From contig OU452198.1 in assembly GCA_911728435.2 (NCBI GenBank), positions 16,154,001 to 16,218,000 of the forward strand: DNA of 64,000 nucleotides, in the 5' to 3' direction. Shown one piece after another: positions 1-11,700 of this stretch. The notes beneath the pieces are model-generated. The model was not told the origin of the DNA, searched no databases, and worked only from the letters and a program-made list of their open reading frames with translations. The stretch comes from Apoderus coryli. Lineage: Eukaryota; Arthropoda; Insecta; Coleoptera; Attelabidae. Positions within the stretch are counted from its first letter, which is position 1; every line of letters begins with the position of its first letter. Position numbers and translations under genes: made by a program.

Positions 1-141
1 TGGTTTTGGGGAGCAGCCAGAAAAATTAAAGATTTATATGCTGATGCGTAGTTATCGCTATTAGGTTAATATCAACAAAAACCGAGTTTGTGGAAACCAG
101 GTACTGTTGCATCACAGAGGATGGGTTCCACGGTACATATA

Positions 142-627
142 CAGGGTGTCCCCTCTCAATTGGAAAAAACTTCTGGGGCATATTGAGGAACCATAGACAA
201 GCAGTTTGAGATAAGAGACTGATGTCCGGAAGTGCATGGTTTTCAAAATACAGGGTGTCAAAGTTTTTTTCAAAATACCTTTTTTTATCAATATCTCAAA
301 GACACGTTAACCAATTTTCTTGAAATTCGCTGGTGATGTAAGCTTAGTTAGCACTAATTAAATGTTAATTATGACTTCCAGTGGCGCCCGGGCGACAGTG
401 TCACGAATAAAAATGACAAAAAAATGTACGCTACTGACTTTTTTGAAAATTTTATATATTTTTTAGAAAGCCCAGTTAAAAATAAAACTTTTTTGTCACT
501 TGATATTTTTTCGTATCTCTCTCCGTTTTCGAAAAAAAAAAATTATTAAAAACTTTATTAAAAGGTTCATTATTATTAGAAAGAAAAACAAGGAGACTTT
601 TTTACAAATAATTTATTATTAATAGTG
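142..627 (+). repeat. Left terminal inverted repeat of the 142-2339 element
   Basis: Pairs with 1852-2339. The arm includes the sub-terminal block CACTGTCGCC and its flanks, which recur inverted near 2080. It overlaps the last codons of the transposase reading frame, which stops at 576. Confidence 0.85.
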
Positions 628-1491
628 TAGCAAATGGTCAAAGTGGTCACCATGCATTTTCTGCACCTGTCGAGCCAGGATTCGCGCACCCGAGCAAACA
701 CGCCTGGCTCGTTCGCGATAAATTCCGCTGCCACCACAACTCTAGCAACTAGGTCCTCAATTGTCGGCACAGGAGTTACATAGATCAACCGTTCCATTTC
801 GCCCCAAAGAAAAAAGTCCAGGGGGGCCAAGTCCGGCGACCTTACTGGCCAAGGGACGGGACCACCTCTACCAATCCACCTATTGTTGTAGGTTTGGTCG
901 AGGTAAACTCTCACGGTGCGCGCAAAATGCGCTGGACAACCATCATGTTGGAACCAGGCCTCTCTACGCAACTGGAAGAGTACATCTTCCAGCAGCTCGG
1001 GCAGAATATCTCGCAAAAAAACTAGATAGCTACTCCCGTTGAGGTGATCAGATAGAACGTACGGCCCAATCAAATGGTCGCCCAGAAAACCTGCCCAAAC
1101 ATTAACACCAAACTTCTGCTGATATCCTCTGATCGTGGTTATTACGAGGATTGAATGTCCCCTCGCGCGAAAATCCTTTTTCATCGCTGGTAAAGATTAT
1201 ACTTAAAAAATCAGGGTTTTCATCCGCTTGACCGAGCAACCACTCGCAGATCTCGAGCCGCCGAGGAGCGTCGCCAGGCAGTAGATGTTGCACCTTTTGA
1301 AGTTTAAATGGATGCAGATCGTGGAGTTTCAATACTCGATGGACAGTATTTTTGCTGCAATCAAGTCGCGACGCAATCTGACGAGTGCTAGTGTTGGGCT
1401 CATTCTGAATGCGTGCCATGACTTCATCCTCAACGGCATCTCTGATCGGACACTGCCTTGCAAATTCTCGAATAGGCTGCAAAGATAACAA
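576..1491 (-). pseudogene. Tc1/mariner transposase, frameshifted
   Basis: Two overlapping minus-strand frames make one transposase. The upstream frame (1491 to about 1120) has a helix-turn-helix (STRQIASRLDCSKNTVHRVL) and the first catalytic Asp in FTSDE. The downstream frame (about 1125 to 576) begins usefully at QQKFGVNVWAGFLGDHLIGP, carries the second Asp in QHDGCPAHF and the third in the RSPDLAPLDFFLWG block. A frameshift near 1120-1130, just after the first Asp, separates them, so no functional enzyme can be made without recoding. The N-terminus is also short compared with the intact relative at 29744-30817. The last ~17 codons lie inside the left inverted repeat. The family cleaves and joins DNA at TA sites. 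Confidence 0.85.
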
Positions 1492-1851
1492 AGCCTCTTA
1501 GATTGGCTGTAAAACAGAAACGCGCAAGAAAAAAACACAGAAAGTTGCCATTTCTGCAATACTTACCACGAATGAGCCCCCGTAGATTTTGATTAATTTT
1601 GACAAAAATCTTATGGTTTGGCAATTTACGATTTGGGAACCGCTACCCGTACAACCGGTGTGCTAACAAAGAATTACCGCGCGCTTCCCCATACAACAGA
1701 TGCATACCTGCAAGCTCGGTTAGTTCAAAACGATTCATTTTTGCAATTAGTGTAACATTTGCAGACAATTAAGTACTTATAAACTGACACTATTACTAAA
1801 GTTTGACATGTTTATGTATTACCATGACGACATTGTTTTGTTTTAAATTTT

Positions 1852-2339
1852 CACTATTAATAATAAATTATTTGTGAAAAAGCATCCTTGTTTTTCATTC
1901 TAATAATAATGAACCTTTTAGTAAAGTTTTCAATAAAAAATTTTTCTCGAAAACGAAGAGAGATACGAAAAAATATCAAGTGACAAAAAAGTTGTGTTTT
2001 TAACTGAGCTTGCTAAAAAATATATAAAATTTTCAAAAAGAGTCAGTAGCGTACATTTTTTTGTCATTTTTATTCGTGACACTGTCGCCCGGGGCGCCAC
2101 TGGAAGTCATAATTAACATTTAATTAGTGCTAACTAAGCTTACATCACCAGCGAATTTCAAGAAAATCGGTTAACGTGTCTTTGAGATATTGATAAAAAA
2201 AGGTTTTTTCAAAAAAACTTTGACACCCTGTATTTTGAAAACCACGCACTTCCGGACATCACTCTCTTATCTCAAACTGCTTGTCTATGGTTCCTCAATA
2301 TGCCCCAGAAGTTTTTTCCAATTGAGAGGGGACACCCTG
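1852..2339 (-). repeat. Right terminal inverted repeat of the 142-2339 element
   Basis: Reverse complement of 142-627 with scattered differences. It ends ...GGGGACACCCTG followed by TA. It lies upstream of the transposase and carries no coding sequence of its own. Confidence 0.85.
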
Positions 2340-2516
2340 TATATAATATTGCTTGCCATCGTGTTAATTTAAATAAGTTGTAACTCTAATCTCCGTGCAT
2401 TTTTATGTCACTTTTTAATGTAGAAAAACAAATTGTTATGTTTATCTACTGTTATCAAAATTATGTTTTAGGCATACACTGCCTTGAAAGTTGTATAAAA
2501 AAAAAACAATGTTTTT

Positions 2517-3617
2517 TAATAATAATAAAAATAATGACTTTATTGTGTGAAATTAATTACACAAAAGGCGAAGTTGAGGCTAAGCCTCCTATCTTAACCT
2601 ATTCACAACTTTAGCTAAGCTAAACTAAACAAAACCCTATACGAAACGAAAACAAAATATGAAAATGAAAATACAATGAAAAGATCAAATTGATTTACCA
2701 AGTCACTCAAACATACTCACTAATTACTTACTAAAAGGTGATACTATTATTAATAATTAAGTCTCGAACTGAGGCCCTGAAACATTGACCAGACAAACAC
2801 GCCACTTCAACAGGCAATGCGTTGTACAATCGGGAGATACTGTAACTGAACGACCTCTCAAATAATGCAGTGCTATGTAGTGGCGGAGTAATAACGTGAC
2901 TATTGCGAGTATTTATAGAATGACCACCACGACCTCCATACTCAATTTTATTGAATAAATATAGAAGAGTCTTAGAATGCACAATTTTATTCTACAAAAC
3001 AAGTAGATGTAGAAGTCTCCTCTGTTCCATTCTCATCCATCTCAGTTCAATAATCTTAGCACTCACTCCACGATCCCTCCCTCGAATGCCAGTTATTAAA
3101 CGCACACAAGAATTCTGCATGAGCTGAATCCTATGCTCAGTTTCATCACGGTGGAAGCAGCAATTCTGGCCTGATACGTTCCCAATAGCAACAGCTGTGT
3201 CTTGTCTGGATTTATAGTAAGGCAGTGATTCTTAGATAGTTCCACAAGACTCCGCAAATCGTAATTTACATGGTCACAACTTTGAGCAATATCCGTCGGC
3301 CTAAAGGACATATATACTTGAGTATCGTCAGCATATAAATGAGCTGAGCAATATCTCAATCTCTTTACAAATTGTGAAGTATACAAGGAGAACAGCATTG
3401 GCCCAAGAATCGAACTCTGAGGCACACCACACTTTAAGCTCCTGCTCTGCGAGACCTTGCCATCCAAAACCACAGCCTGATATCTATCATGAAGATAGGA
3501 ACCAAGCAATGCCAAAGCAGACTCTCCAAAGCCAAGATAATACATTATCGCCAACATTAAATTAATTTTATTAAAACAAAATTCTATTATTAATTGTATT
3601 AGTTCTTGTCCAAACAA
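2517..3617 (-). pseudogene. Non-LTR retrotransposon (Jockey/CR1-like) RT fragment with 3' tail
   Basis: The frame at 3617-3096 has the RT core: a CGVPQSSILGP block (motif B region, canonically GVPQGS) and the catalytic HLYADDTQVYMSF, followed by LTINPDKTQLLLLG. A second frame at 2982-2731 holds the C-terminal tail HSTALFERSFSYSISRLYNA, the same tail as in the LINE at 8.8-11.5 kb. About 110 bp between them is out of frame. The minus-strand 3' end is an ATT-rich tail at 2517-2545, after an AATAAA-like signal. RT motif A and everything upstream, including the endonuclease, are missing, so this is a dead 5'-truncated copy. Confidence 0.85.
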
Positions 3618-3684
3618 TATTAAATAGTGGTGGATTCTTAGCGAGTAAAGACTTTGAAAAATGCTAATAGCTTGTATTCATTCA

Positions 3685-3723
3685 AGCGACGTTTCGTCAT
3701 ATATTTACTGGCTTCTTCAGGCT
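3685..3723 (-). ncRNA. Degenerate hammerhead-like motif of Penelope type
   Basis: On the minus strand the order is AGC, CTGAAGA, a linker, CGAAAC, GTC, GCT. CTGAAGA fits the hammerhead core CUGANGA, GAAA follows, GTC would be the cleavage triplet, and AGC/GCT could form a 3 bp stem I. I see no convincing stem II in the 17-nt linker, and stem III is essentially absent. The arrangement resembles hammerheads known from Penelope-like retroelements but looks decayed. Confidence 0.35.
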
Positions 3724-4350
3724 AAAAACCACAAAACATATATAAAAATTCGTCACTTATACTAACAAGTAGTACAACAAAAAATAAGCACACATACCAT
3801 CACATCAATAACACCACAACTTAGCATGTAATAATACATATTTATCAAGAACATACCTCTCTGAATAAGGTTAAAGCTAGAAATTTGATGGTAACATGAA
3901 ATCCTCATACTATAACAGCAATCATTTAAAAATTGTACAAACACAAGACAAAACAAGAAATTAAAATAATTATGGAAGTAACAGCAAAAACGGGGATGCT
4001 TACAACCACAGTGTCTAAAACGATATTCAATACAATTCTTTCATATATTAAAATCTATATGTTCGCTTATCTATATCCATTGATAGTATTAAAGACAAAA
4101 CTACAGGTGTATTCAAAACTACCTGAGTCGGTCACTTAACACGCTCTATCAATGTGTTAAAGTATTCAAATAAGTATATTCTCCACAGAGAAAAGTGTGG
4201 GACAGCTGGGCAATTCATAGATTAGAGTCATTCACAAAAGATCTTCTGCAGGTCGAAGTGAGGGGAGGCCAAACCGCCTAAACGACTCCGATAAAACAAT
4301 CTACAATCTAAAACAATCTACAAGTATATTCTTATAAGAAAGAAATTTTA
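3724..4350. other. AT-rich intergenic stretch, no gene seen
   Basis: Only short open frames without codon bias or recognisable domains. No inverted repeat pair was found inside. Confidence 0.5.
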
Positions 4351-4497
4351 AACGCTATTTTTTCGAGAATTATGAGGCAAATATCAAAAGTGACCTATCA
4401 CTGTAAAGCAGATAAAAATGCTTTAAAATGATGTATCACTCGACCCCTACTGATATAGGAAAATTTAGTGGTTGTGTCCACCCCTATCACAGGGCTT
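4351..4497 (+). repeat. Dispersed repeat, copy 1 (partner at 7053-7190)
   Basis: Shares a ~145 bp block with 7053-7190 in the same orientation, including GCAAATATCAAAAGT, CTGTAAAGCAG and TATCACAGGGCT. The sequence beyond it (to about 4640) has the ACATACAGACATACAGACTT tail often seen at the 3' end of insect RTE-like or SINE repeats. Non-coding. Confidence 0.6.
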
Positions 4498-4659
4498 ATG
4501 CGATTTCAATAAAAATCTAATGGCTTCATCCTAGGATTGCCCTAAACTCATATACCAAAATTTAGCTCAATTGATTAAGGCGTTTAGGCGCTATAGTGGA
4601 AGAATACATACAGACATACAGACTTCCATCTGAAAATGGTCTTAATCGTCTCAGGGAAC

Positions 4660-4715
4660 TTCAGAATAGTTATATCCGTCTTTATCTCTTCAAATTTTTT
4701 AGCGCGTTCACAATA
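4660..4715. repeat. Short dispersed repeat shared with 58565-58615
   Basis: TATATCCGTCTTTATCT followed by an AT-rich gap and TTTTTTAGCGCGTTCACAAT occurs here and again at 58568-58613, where it forms one arm of a hairpin. Here only a single arm is present. Confidence 0.5.
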
Positions 4716-4811
4716 CTTTCACGGTGTTTTATAAGTAAATATTCACGGTGTTTGAAAATACCCCAAAATAAGTAATCAAATCAACTTCTTATGAAATTAT
4801 TTATTTTACAC

Positions 4812-5075
4812 GGACAATGTAAGGACGTTATTGCCAGAACCCGGAGCAAATTTAACCAATTGTATCCTCAATTATCAGCTATGAACGAGAAGAAGTTTGT
4901 AAGATATATAAGATAATTTTATGAATTATGGCTTCAATCTAAAACCGTCTCCAACATTACCAAAACCACTGTTTTAAAAGAATGTGTATACACTCATTCT
5001 TCTGAGCCAACAAAGGAAGAACTGCGGCGGCGCGGCAGGTGGATTCAACGAAATTTAAAGATCCGCAAAACGTAG
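4812..5075 (+). other. Possible decayed coding remnant, unidentified
   Basis: One frame stays open for about 37 codons, hits a single TAA, then stays open about 50 more codons to a TAG. It includes stretches such as NQLYPQLSAMNEKKFVRYIR and ECVYTHSSEPTKEELRRRGR, which look more like protein than the surrounding AT-rich frames. I do not recognise the family. It could be an old exon or a transposon remnant, or chance. Confidence 0.25.
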
Positions 5076-5696
5076 CGTACAAAAGCAAATTCTAAATTGC
5101 TTAGAATATAATGCGGACAAGTAAAATGCTTTTTCATTGCATTTTCAGCATTTAATGTAAGTTTGACATTTTGTCTTTGTATTCTTTCTAATGTACCTAG
5201 TTATTTTCTGTATTTTCGACATGTTAATTAAATTATAGTTTTTTTATGGAATTTTTGTGGTTATTTTTTGTTGTATTGCATTTATTATTATTATTGTGTG
5301 TATGTTATTTTAGGATTGGAACTGTGATCTTTTCTAAATTGTTTTTCCAAATCCTTTTGTAGTGTTTTGTACTGCAATAAATTAGTATTATTATTTTTTA
5401 TTTTTCTAAATTTCCTCTTGTTCATCGCTGTTAATTTAGGTTACAATTGATAAATTAAGTGTAAAATATAAGAATTTCAGTTGATTTGTTTATGTTGGGG
5501 GAATTCTAAAATCCGTTATTATTTGCTTATTTAGAAGTTACTTATAGAAGTTATCAAAATGTCATTAATATTTCTATGCTTACAAACAAAAAAATTAAAC
5601 ATAAATGTCCCCAAAAAAAACGTGTTATTTAGTAAACATGGTTTAGGGACATGATATGTCATCTTAAAGCATTTTACTTCTAATTTTAACCTAATA
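5076..5696. other. AT-rich stretch, nothing recognised
   Basis: No gene, hairpin or repeat pair recognised. Confidence 0.4.
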
Positions 5697-6065
5697 TACA
5701 AGGTGTTTCATTTGAGACAAATTACTTATGTCTATTTTTACTAGTTAATTATATTCGTGTATTTTGCGAACACCCACTGGATGATCCAACCGGTCAACTC
5801 AGTTGAATTTTCTTCATTAAATGACTGCCGAAATTTCAACATTTTGTCTTTTCAAACAACGAAATTACATATGTTTTTCGGCAGACAGTTTTTTACCATA
5901 AAAATTGAAAATAATTTTTTTATTCAAAAACAGTTGAAAATAGGTATAGGGATGTGTTACGTCAAAAGGGATAAGCAATCTAAAATGGCAATACAATACA
6001 GTATGTTCCATTTGAAATAAGGAAATTGCTAATAACTTCAGGTATAACCGGAAGTGTCACAAATG
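5697..6065. repeat. Fragment of a mariner-type MITE
   Basis: Begins ATACAAGGTGTTTCATTTGA, a CAGGGTG-like terminus, and ends with GGTATAACCGGAAGTG preceded by TTTGAAATAAGGAA. That last combination recurs inside the 56759-58194 MITE at 58019-58062. No full inverted partner was found, so it is a partial copy. Confidence 0.45.
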
Positions 6066-6919
6066 TCAAATCATTTGAGAAATATAGGGTAGTAAATAAC
6101 CAAATTTTCTAAATAGTCCTGTCAGCGACCGAGAATCACCGTGTGTGTATCTTTTACCACAGAGTAGCTTCTTTGGATATCGAGTAATAATAACTAAACT
6201 ACTTTTACAATTTACATAGTCAGGTATACAAGTGATGGGAAATAAATAATTTTATTATTTTAACCAGGGAATTTCTTCCGAGTTTGAACGTTAAGGAACT
6301 ATTTTTATATGCCGCTAAATTTTATTTTTATGTATTTTATATTTATTACATGCTCGTAATAATAATAATAATTCATTTTTATGTAGTTTACGTGACTCGT
6401 GTCATATCTGGGTTAATTTAATATCTAAATTGACATACATAAAAATTATCGTCAATAACTTTAATATATATGCGGTAATTGAATATCTTTAAACAAGCTG
6501 CTTAGAATATTAAAAACTCACACTGAATATATGCATCTCTTGAGAAACCAGTCGGATGCTATAGTGGTTGATAATGCCTTCCTTATGTATCGTTTAAATG
6601 TTTCCGTAAGTTGATGATTTTTATCGGAAACTGTAAGGAAACGATAGTAGTAGTAAAATTACGCCAATATAATTTAAATAATGTGAAAACAATACTAATT
6701 GTCTACTTGGCTTAATTAACTGAATAACTCTAGTTTATCCTGCCAAACCGAAATTAGGATTTTAATAATAAGCATTTATTTCCAACAGACCAAAATCCAT
6801 TTATAACTATTTTTTTCAAAAATTGGAAATAAAAAATTAAAAATAATAAATATAATATGCTAAACTAACCCAACTACCTACCTATCTACTTTGGTCAAAA
6901 ATTTGAAATAAAAAAGAAT
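6066..6919. other. AT-rich stretch, nothing recognised
   Basis: Contains simple AT runs and an (AAT)n tract near 6358-6372; no gene or paired repeat seen. Confidence 0.4.
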
Positions 6920-6991
6920 TGCAAGCGCAGGGACAACCCAGGACATTCCGCACCCAAAGCCACGCCGAATACCACTGAGCTACGCCCGAAG
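6920..6991 (-). repeat. tRNA-like sequence, probably the head of a SINE
   Basis: The minus strand reads GGGCGTAGCTCAGTGGT, a good pol III box A with tRNA D-arm, followed about 35 nt later by CCTGGGTTGTCCC, a box B-like T-arm. The anticodon stem does not pair well and the T stem is degraded, so I do not call a functional tRNA. A tRNA-derived SINE or tRNA pseudogene fits best. Confidence 0.45.
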
Positions 6992-7052
6992 ATAAAATAA
7001 ATTAAACTAAATTGCATAAAACTCTGTGGTCACCTGCATATTTGTAACTTTT

Positions 7053-7190
7053 CAACGCAATTTTCACGAGAATGATGAAAGCAAATATCAAAAGTAACCT
7101 ATTGCTGTAAAGCAGTTAAAAAATAATGTATCACCGACATCTACTGCTATTTAAAAATTTGAGGGTTGTGTCCAACCATATCACAGGGCT
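7053..7190 (+). repeat. Dispersed repeat, copy 2 (partner at 4351-4497)
   Basis: Direct-orientation copy of the 4351-4497 block, diverged by substitutions and small gaps. It ends at TATCACAGGGCT; the ACATACAGACATACAG tail present after copy 1 is missing here. Confidence 0.6.
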
Positions 7191-7437
7191 AATTTCAACC
7201 AAAAACTAATACACTATAAAACTAACATACAACATAACAAAAATAGCCTAACCTAAATCACTGAGTGATGAGATCGATTCTATTATGATCGAGCGTAGAA
7301 TCATTTGTATCCAAAATCTCCGCACAAACGATCAAAGACTGAGCACATAAAATACACAGGACGCAGAGCGTATAAAATCTTCAGTGTGTTTAAGTCCATA
7401 AAACATTTACTGTTCCTAATAATTAATTGATGTTCAT

Positions 7438-7800
7438 TACCCGGACCTTAGCATAGCGTTTGATCAAATCGATCATTTTTTGCTGTTAGAGAGCTTTGGT
7501 TTTTCTGATCAGCTTTTACTATTGTTTCGATTTTATCTGTTAGGTAGAACGCAATTTGTAGAGTATGAGAGCTTTAGATCCTGTGCTTACCGCCTGGTGT
7601 GCCTCAGGGATCAAATCTAGATCCCTGATGTTTAATTTATTTTGTAATGATCAGTCAATAAATTTCAGTAGCCTTGCCTCTGCAGATGACCTGGTCAGTT
7701 CTTTAAATGATTGTTACACGCTACAGAGTAGTATGGATGTTCTTTCATCTTGATATGTCAATAACAGACTCTTCTTGAATGTTTCTTTCACGCGGTTGAT
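7438..7800 (+). pseudogene. Decayed non-LTR reverse transcriptase fragment
   Basis: Across several frames the sequence reads DLSIAFDQIDH (RT motif A, D..SxAFD), then GRTQFVEY, a garbled VPQGS block, FNLFCND, and ASADDLVSSLND, which matches the catalytic YADD region with the Tyr changed to Ser. Frameshifts separate the blocks, so no enzyme is encoded. It is plus strand and unconnected to the 8.8 kb LINE. Confidence 0.65.
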
Positions 7801-8281
7801 AAGTCCACTGATACATATAGCTTGCACGAGATTGGAGATTTCAAATTTCATTATTTTAAATGTTACCGTTCAAAAGCTACAAGGGGGGACTTAGCAGGGC
7901 AGAGTGATAGATTGGATTAACCTGACTAATCACTTACAATTTCAAAAGAAGGATTCATTGAAGGAAAACATTTTTAAAATAGTTCCCAAATCGTAACTTT
8001 TTTCATTAAAGTAATGCCAATAGAAAAGAAAACATTATTCGCGCAATAGCTTAATTAAATCAAAATCTATTTACACCCGACACACGCGCAGATGCTTAAT
8101 TAAACACAAACTTCATTTCCCTAAGTTTATTTAATTTAATTTTTGCTTAAATAATATAATTGTTGAAAAAATTCCATATTATTTATATTCCAATCCCTTC
8201 AATTAATTTAAAATCTGGCAACAACCATGAAAAGATGAGAAATTCGCGGAAGCCATACTTCATTTGAACATTTTCACCGTA
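7801..8281. other. AT-rich stretch, nothing recognised
   Basis: No gene or repeat pair recognised up to the direct repeat at 8282. Confidence 0.4.
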
Positions 8282-8306
8282 ATGCAAGAAATGTATCGAT
8301 ATATTC
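8282..8306 (+). repeat. 25 bp direct repeat, candidate target-site duplication (left)
   Basis: ATGCAAGAAATGTATCGATA plus TATTC is repeated exactly at 11821-11845, immediately after the (ATT)n tail of the LINE. That position is where a target-primed reverse transcription duplication would lie. Confidence 0.75.
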
Positions 8307-8310
8307 ATTA

Positions 8311-8650
8311 TAAGTTTTAGGGATTTTTTTTTCTTGATTTTAGGTCAATAACTACTTATATATTATAATAATAATATTTGATATTACATTTAAAAAATAT
8401 TATTATTAGTTGTAAAATGTGTTTTATGCAATATCTAGACTATACAGGTATGTTCAAAATGTAAATGTATACGTGTGATTGACTACTGTTTATTTATTTA
8501 ATTTTTAATTGTAGACATTTTGAGAAAGACAAAAACAATTATCGAAACGTCAATTTTATTAAGAATATATTAAATGATTTATATAAATTAAAATATAAGT
8601 AGTTATTGACCTAAAATCAAGAAACAAAAATCCCTAAAACTTATAAAAAA
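8311..8650. repeat. Inverted repeat with ~50 bp arms inside the LINE insertion
   Basis: The arm around 8311-8365 (TTTTAGGGATTTTT, CTTGATTTTAGGTCAATAAC) is reverse complementary to 8593-8650. The sequence lies between the left 25 bp repeat and the first LINE coding sequence. It could be a hairpin MITE nested in the LINE or a rearranged 5' end of the insertion. Confidence 0.7.
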
Positions 8651-8799
8651 AAAGGTCAAAGAAACTAAAAAGAAAGAATATATTCATTACGGTATGTGTG
8701 TACAAAGCGAGTAGTTGTTTTATTTGTTGCTCCGGCAAAATAGTTAAATATAGTGGGTTAAAGGTTATATTTTATTGTGATTTTTATTTTAAACAAATT

Positions 8800-11700
8800 G
8801 TTGAAAACGCCCGTTACCTGGGTACAATTTTATAGGTAAAAGTCGCGGTGCGAGGGGAGGAGGTGTTGGAATGTATGTATCAACGGATTTGAGGTATGAG
8901 TGTTTACGCGTTCCTAATGTCGATTCATTAGAGCAGCTTTGGGTCAAACTCAAATTAAACAAAAAACTGTATATTATCGGTTCTCTTTATAGACCGCCAA
9001 GCAAAAATCTTTTAGAATGTATCAATTCACTTGAAAATAATATATCATCTTTTATTTCTGAATGCGATAATATTGTATGTGGTGGTGACATTAATGTAAA
9101 TTTATTGGATATTGAAAATAGTAAAACGCGCATTTTCACAGAATTTTTTGAAAATTTTAATTTTAAACAACTAATTGATGTCCCAACTCGTGTTACTCCC
9201 CGCTCCTTTACGCTTATTGATGTAATACTTCTACTTGACGACTCTGATTTGTTATCATGTGGAACTGAAGATGTTGACATAGCTGATCACTCTCTTGTGT
9301 TTTGTAAATTTGGCGCTTGTTTGAGAGTTACTACCCCGCGCCAGGTTTCCTCTCGGAATTTGGCTGGGATTGATCGGGACTGTTTGCTGGAGCTTTTGCG
9401 CGATGCTCGTTTGGAGGACATATTTTATATACCTGATATTAATGATAAGTTGGCGGTATTTAATAATGTAATTTTATTTATTTTTGATGTTATTTGTCCA
9501 ATTAAAAAACATGTTATCAAAAGGAAAAAGCAACCTTGGCTAACAGATAATATTCAACTCATGATTCGTATGAAAAAGAGAGCATTACTAAAATATAAAA
9601 CCTCAAATAGGCAAAGCCATTGGGATTCCTATAAACAAATGCGCAATACAGTAAATAGCGCGATTAAAGCCGAGAAGAGAGCTTATCTCCGGTACAGTAT
9701 TGTTAATGAAAATCAGAGCGCTCTTTGGAAAAAGTTGCGAAGCCTAAGTGTGGCAACGGCAACTACGCCCAGTCAATTGCCACCTCATTTAAATGTTCCT
9801 GACGCTATAAACAATCACTTTTTAAGTCCTTCTCGGAATGTGCCGGTTCCGGATGCAAAACTTTTGGACTATTACAGCAATAACCTCAAATCAAATTTTG
9901 GCGAACTTTTTAATTTTACTACTATAACCGATGATGATGTTTTGAAGTATTTAAGGGAGATCAAGTCAAGTAGTGCCGGGGTGGATGGCCTCGGGGTCGA
10001 TATGATATTACTATGTTGTCCTGTAATAATAAAATATGTCACACATATTATTAACTCTGTGTTGCTGGATCTTGATTTTCCTGATGCCTGGAAGATATCT
10101 CGAGTAATTGCACTGCAGAAAACTACAACTGTTGAAAGCTTTAATGATTTGAGGCCGATTAGTATTCTTCCAGTGTTGTCGAAAATAGCCGAAAAAGCTA
10201 TGAAGACTCAGATTTCTAGGCATGTTTTGGATTTTCAAATACTGCCGCCTATGCAGTCCGGTTTCCGTCAAAACCATAGCTGTACAACCGCTTTGTTGAA
10301 TGTAATCGATAACGTTATATCTTCTTGTGATACTGGCAAATCGTCAGTACTGATTTTACTGGATTACTCCAAAGCGTTTGATACTATTAGGCACAAGATA
10401 CTATTGGCAGTTCTACATTACATCGGGTTCTCTCAAAATGCTGTAAAACTTATCTGTAGCTTTCTAACAAATAGAAGGCAGTTTGTGGAAACTGATTGTG
10501 GTAGATCTGAAGAGGGCAAAGTTCTATGTGGCGTGCCACAGGGTTCGATTTTATCACCTATTTTGTTTTCAATCTATACATGTAATATTGTTAACTGCCT
10601 ACAAACATGCAAATACCAATTATACGCGGACGATACACAGATATATTGCTCGTTCCTACTCGAGGAGTCCGGTCTTTACAACAATTTAATTAATAAGGAA
10701 TTGGAGAGGTTGGCTGCACAGTCTGAGATACATAATTTGAAGATTAATCCACTTAAATCAATGTACCTAGTATTCGGAAAAAACAGGAATGGGTTGCAAA
10801 ACCTAATTAATATAAACATAGCTGGAACCTTAATTTCTTCTAGGGATGAAGCAAAAAATTTAGGTGTAGTTTTGAGTTCAGACTTGCGATTTAAAGAACA
10901 CGTCAATTTGTGTATAAAACGAGCTTACATAAACTTAAAGTTGCTGTATCACAGTAGACATTTCTTGAACCGACAAATGAAAATTAAGCTGTGTGATACA
11001 TTAGTTTTGAGTCACTTTAATTACGCTGATGCTCTGTACGGTCCCTGTATAAACAAAATGACCAGTGAACGTATACAAAGAGTTCAAAAAGCTTGTTTAC
11101 GTTTTATATATGGCATCAGGAAATTCGAGCCCGTATCCTATAAGCTGAGGGACACAAAGTGGTTAAATATGGAGAAAAGAAGGAAGCTTCATATGATGAC
11201 TCTGTTTCACAAGATAATATTTTATAAATCACCCCCATATTTATACAACAAGATACGTTTCAGGGAGGATGTTCATTCTGTGAATTTAAGATTTCGTGGA
11301 CTTATATCTCCTCCACCTCACCGCACCTCACTCTTTGAAAGGTCATTTTCATACCAGGTTTACAGAATGTACAACAGCCTTCCAACAGAGTTTAAATGTT
11401 TGAAACCAGGTACATTTGCTGTGAGAGTCAGGCGGTTTCTTCTTGACCAGTCCCGCTGAATCTGCAGTTTGTTTTTTTTTTTTTTTTTGCATCTTTGTTC
11501 CGTCTGCGTCTTGGCGTGTCCACGCTCTGCAGCGCATATATGCATTATTTCTAGGTTATGATTTATGAAGAATATTGAATGGTGTAGGTATATTGTTAAG
11601 GTATGTGTTAGTGTAAGCTAGGAATAAGCACTTGAATGTACTCTCGATTATATTTTTTTACGTTTGATTCTCGGGGTTGCAACTAATAACACCGTCGGGT

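Larger units (their letters stand above)
142..2339 (-). mobile_element. Tc1/mariner-type DNA transposon with ~490 bp terminal inverted repeats
   Basis: The element starts CAGGGTGTCCCCTCTC and ends with the reverse complement, with TA on both sides (140-141 and 2340-2341), the target duplication expected for IS630-Tc1-mariner elements. The arms match from 142 to about 627 and from about 1852 to 2339, far longer than the short repeats of classic mariners. Inside is one minus-strand transposase gene broken by a frameshift. The arms have diverged by small indels and substitutions, so the copy is not recent. Confidence 0.9.

Noticed and set aside
6920..6991. Functional tRNA gene
   Set aside because: Box A and B are present but the anticodon and T stems do not pair, so it is a SINE head or pseudogene at best.
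9000..11545. Minus-strand and shifted frames over the 8.8 kb LINE, including 11349-11545
   Set aside because: Antisense of RT coding sequence or of a poly-T tract; no domain.
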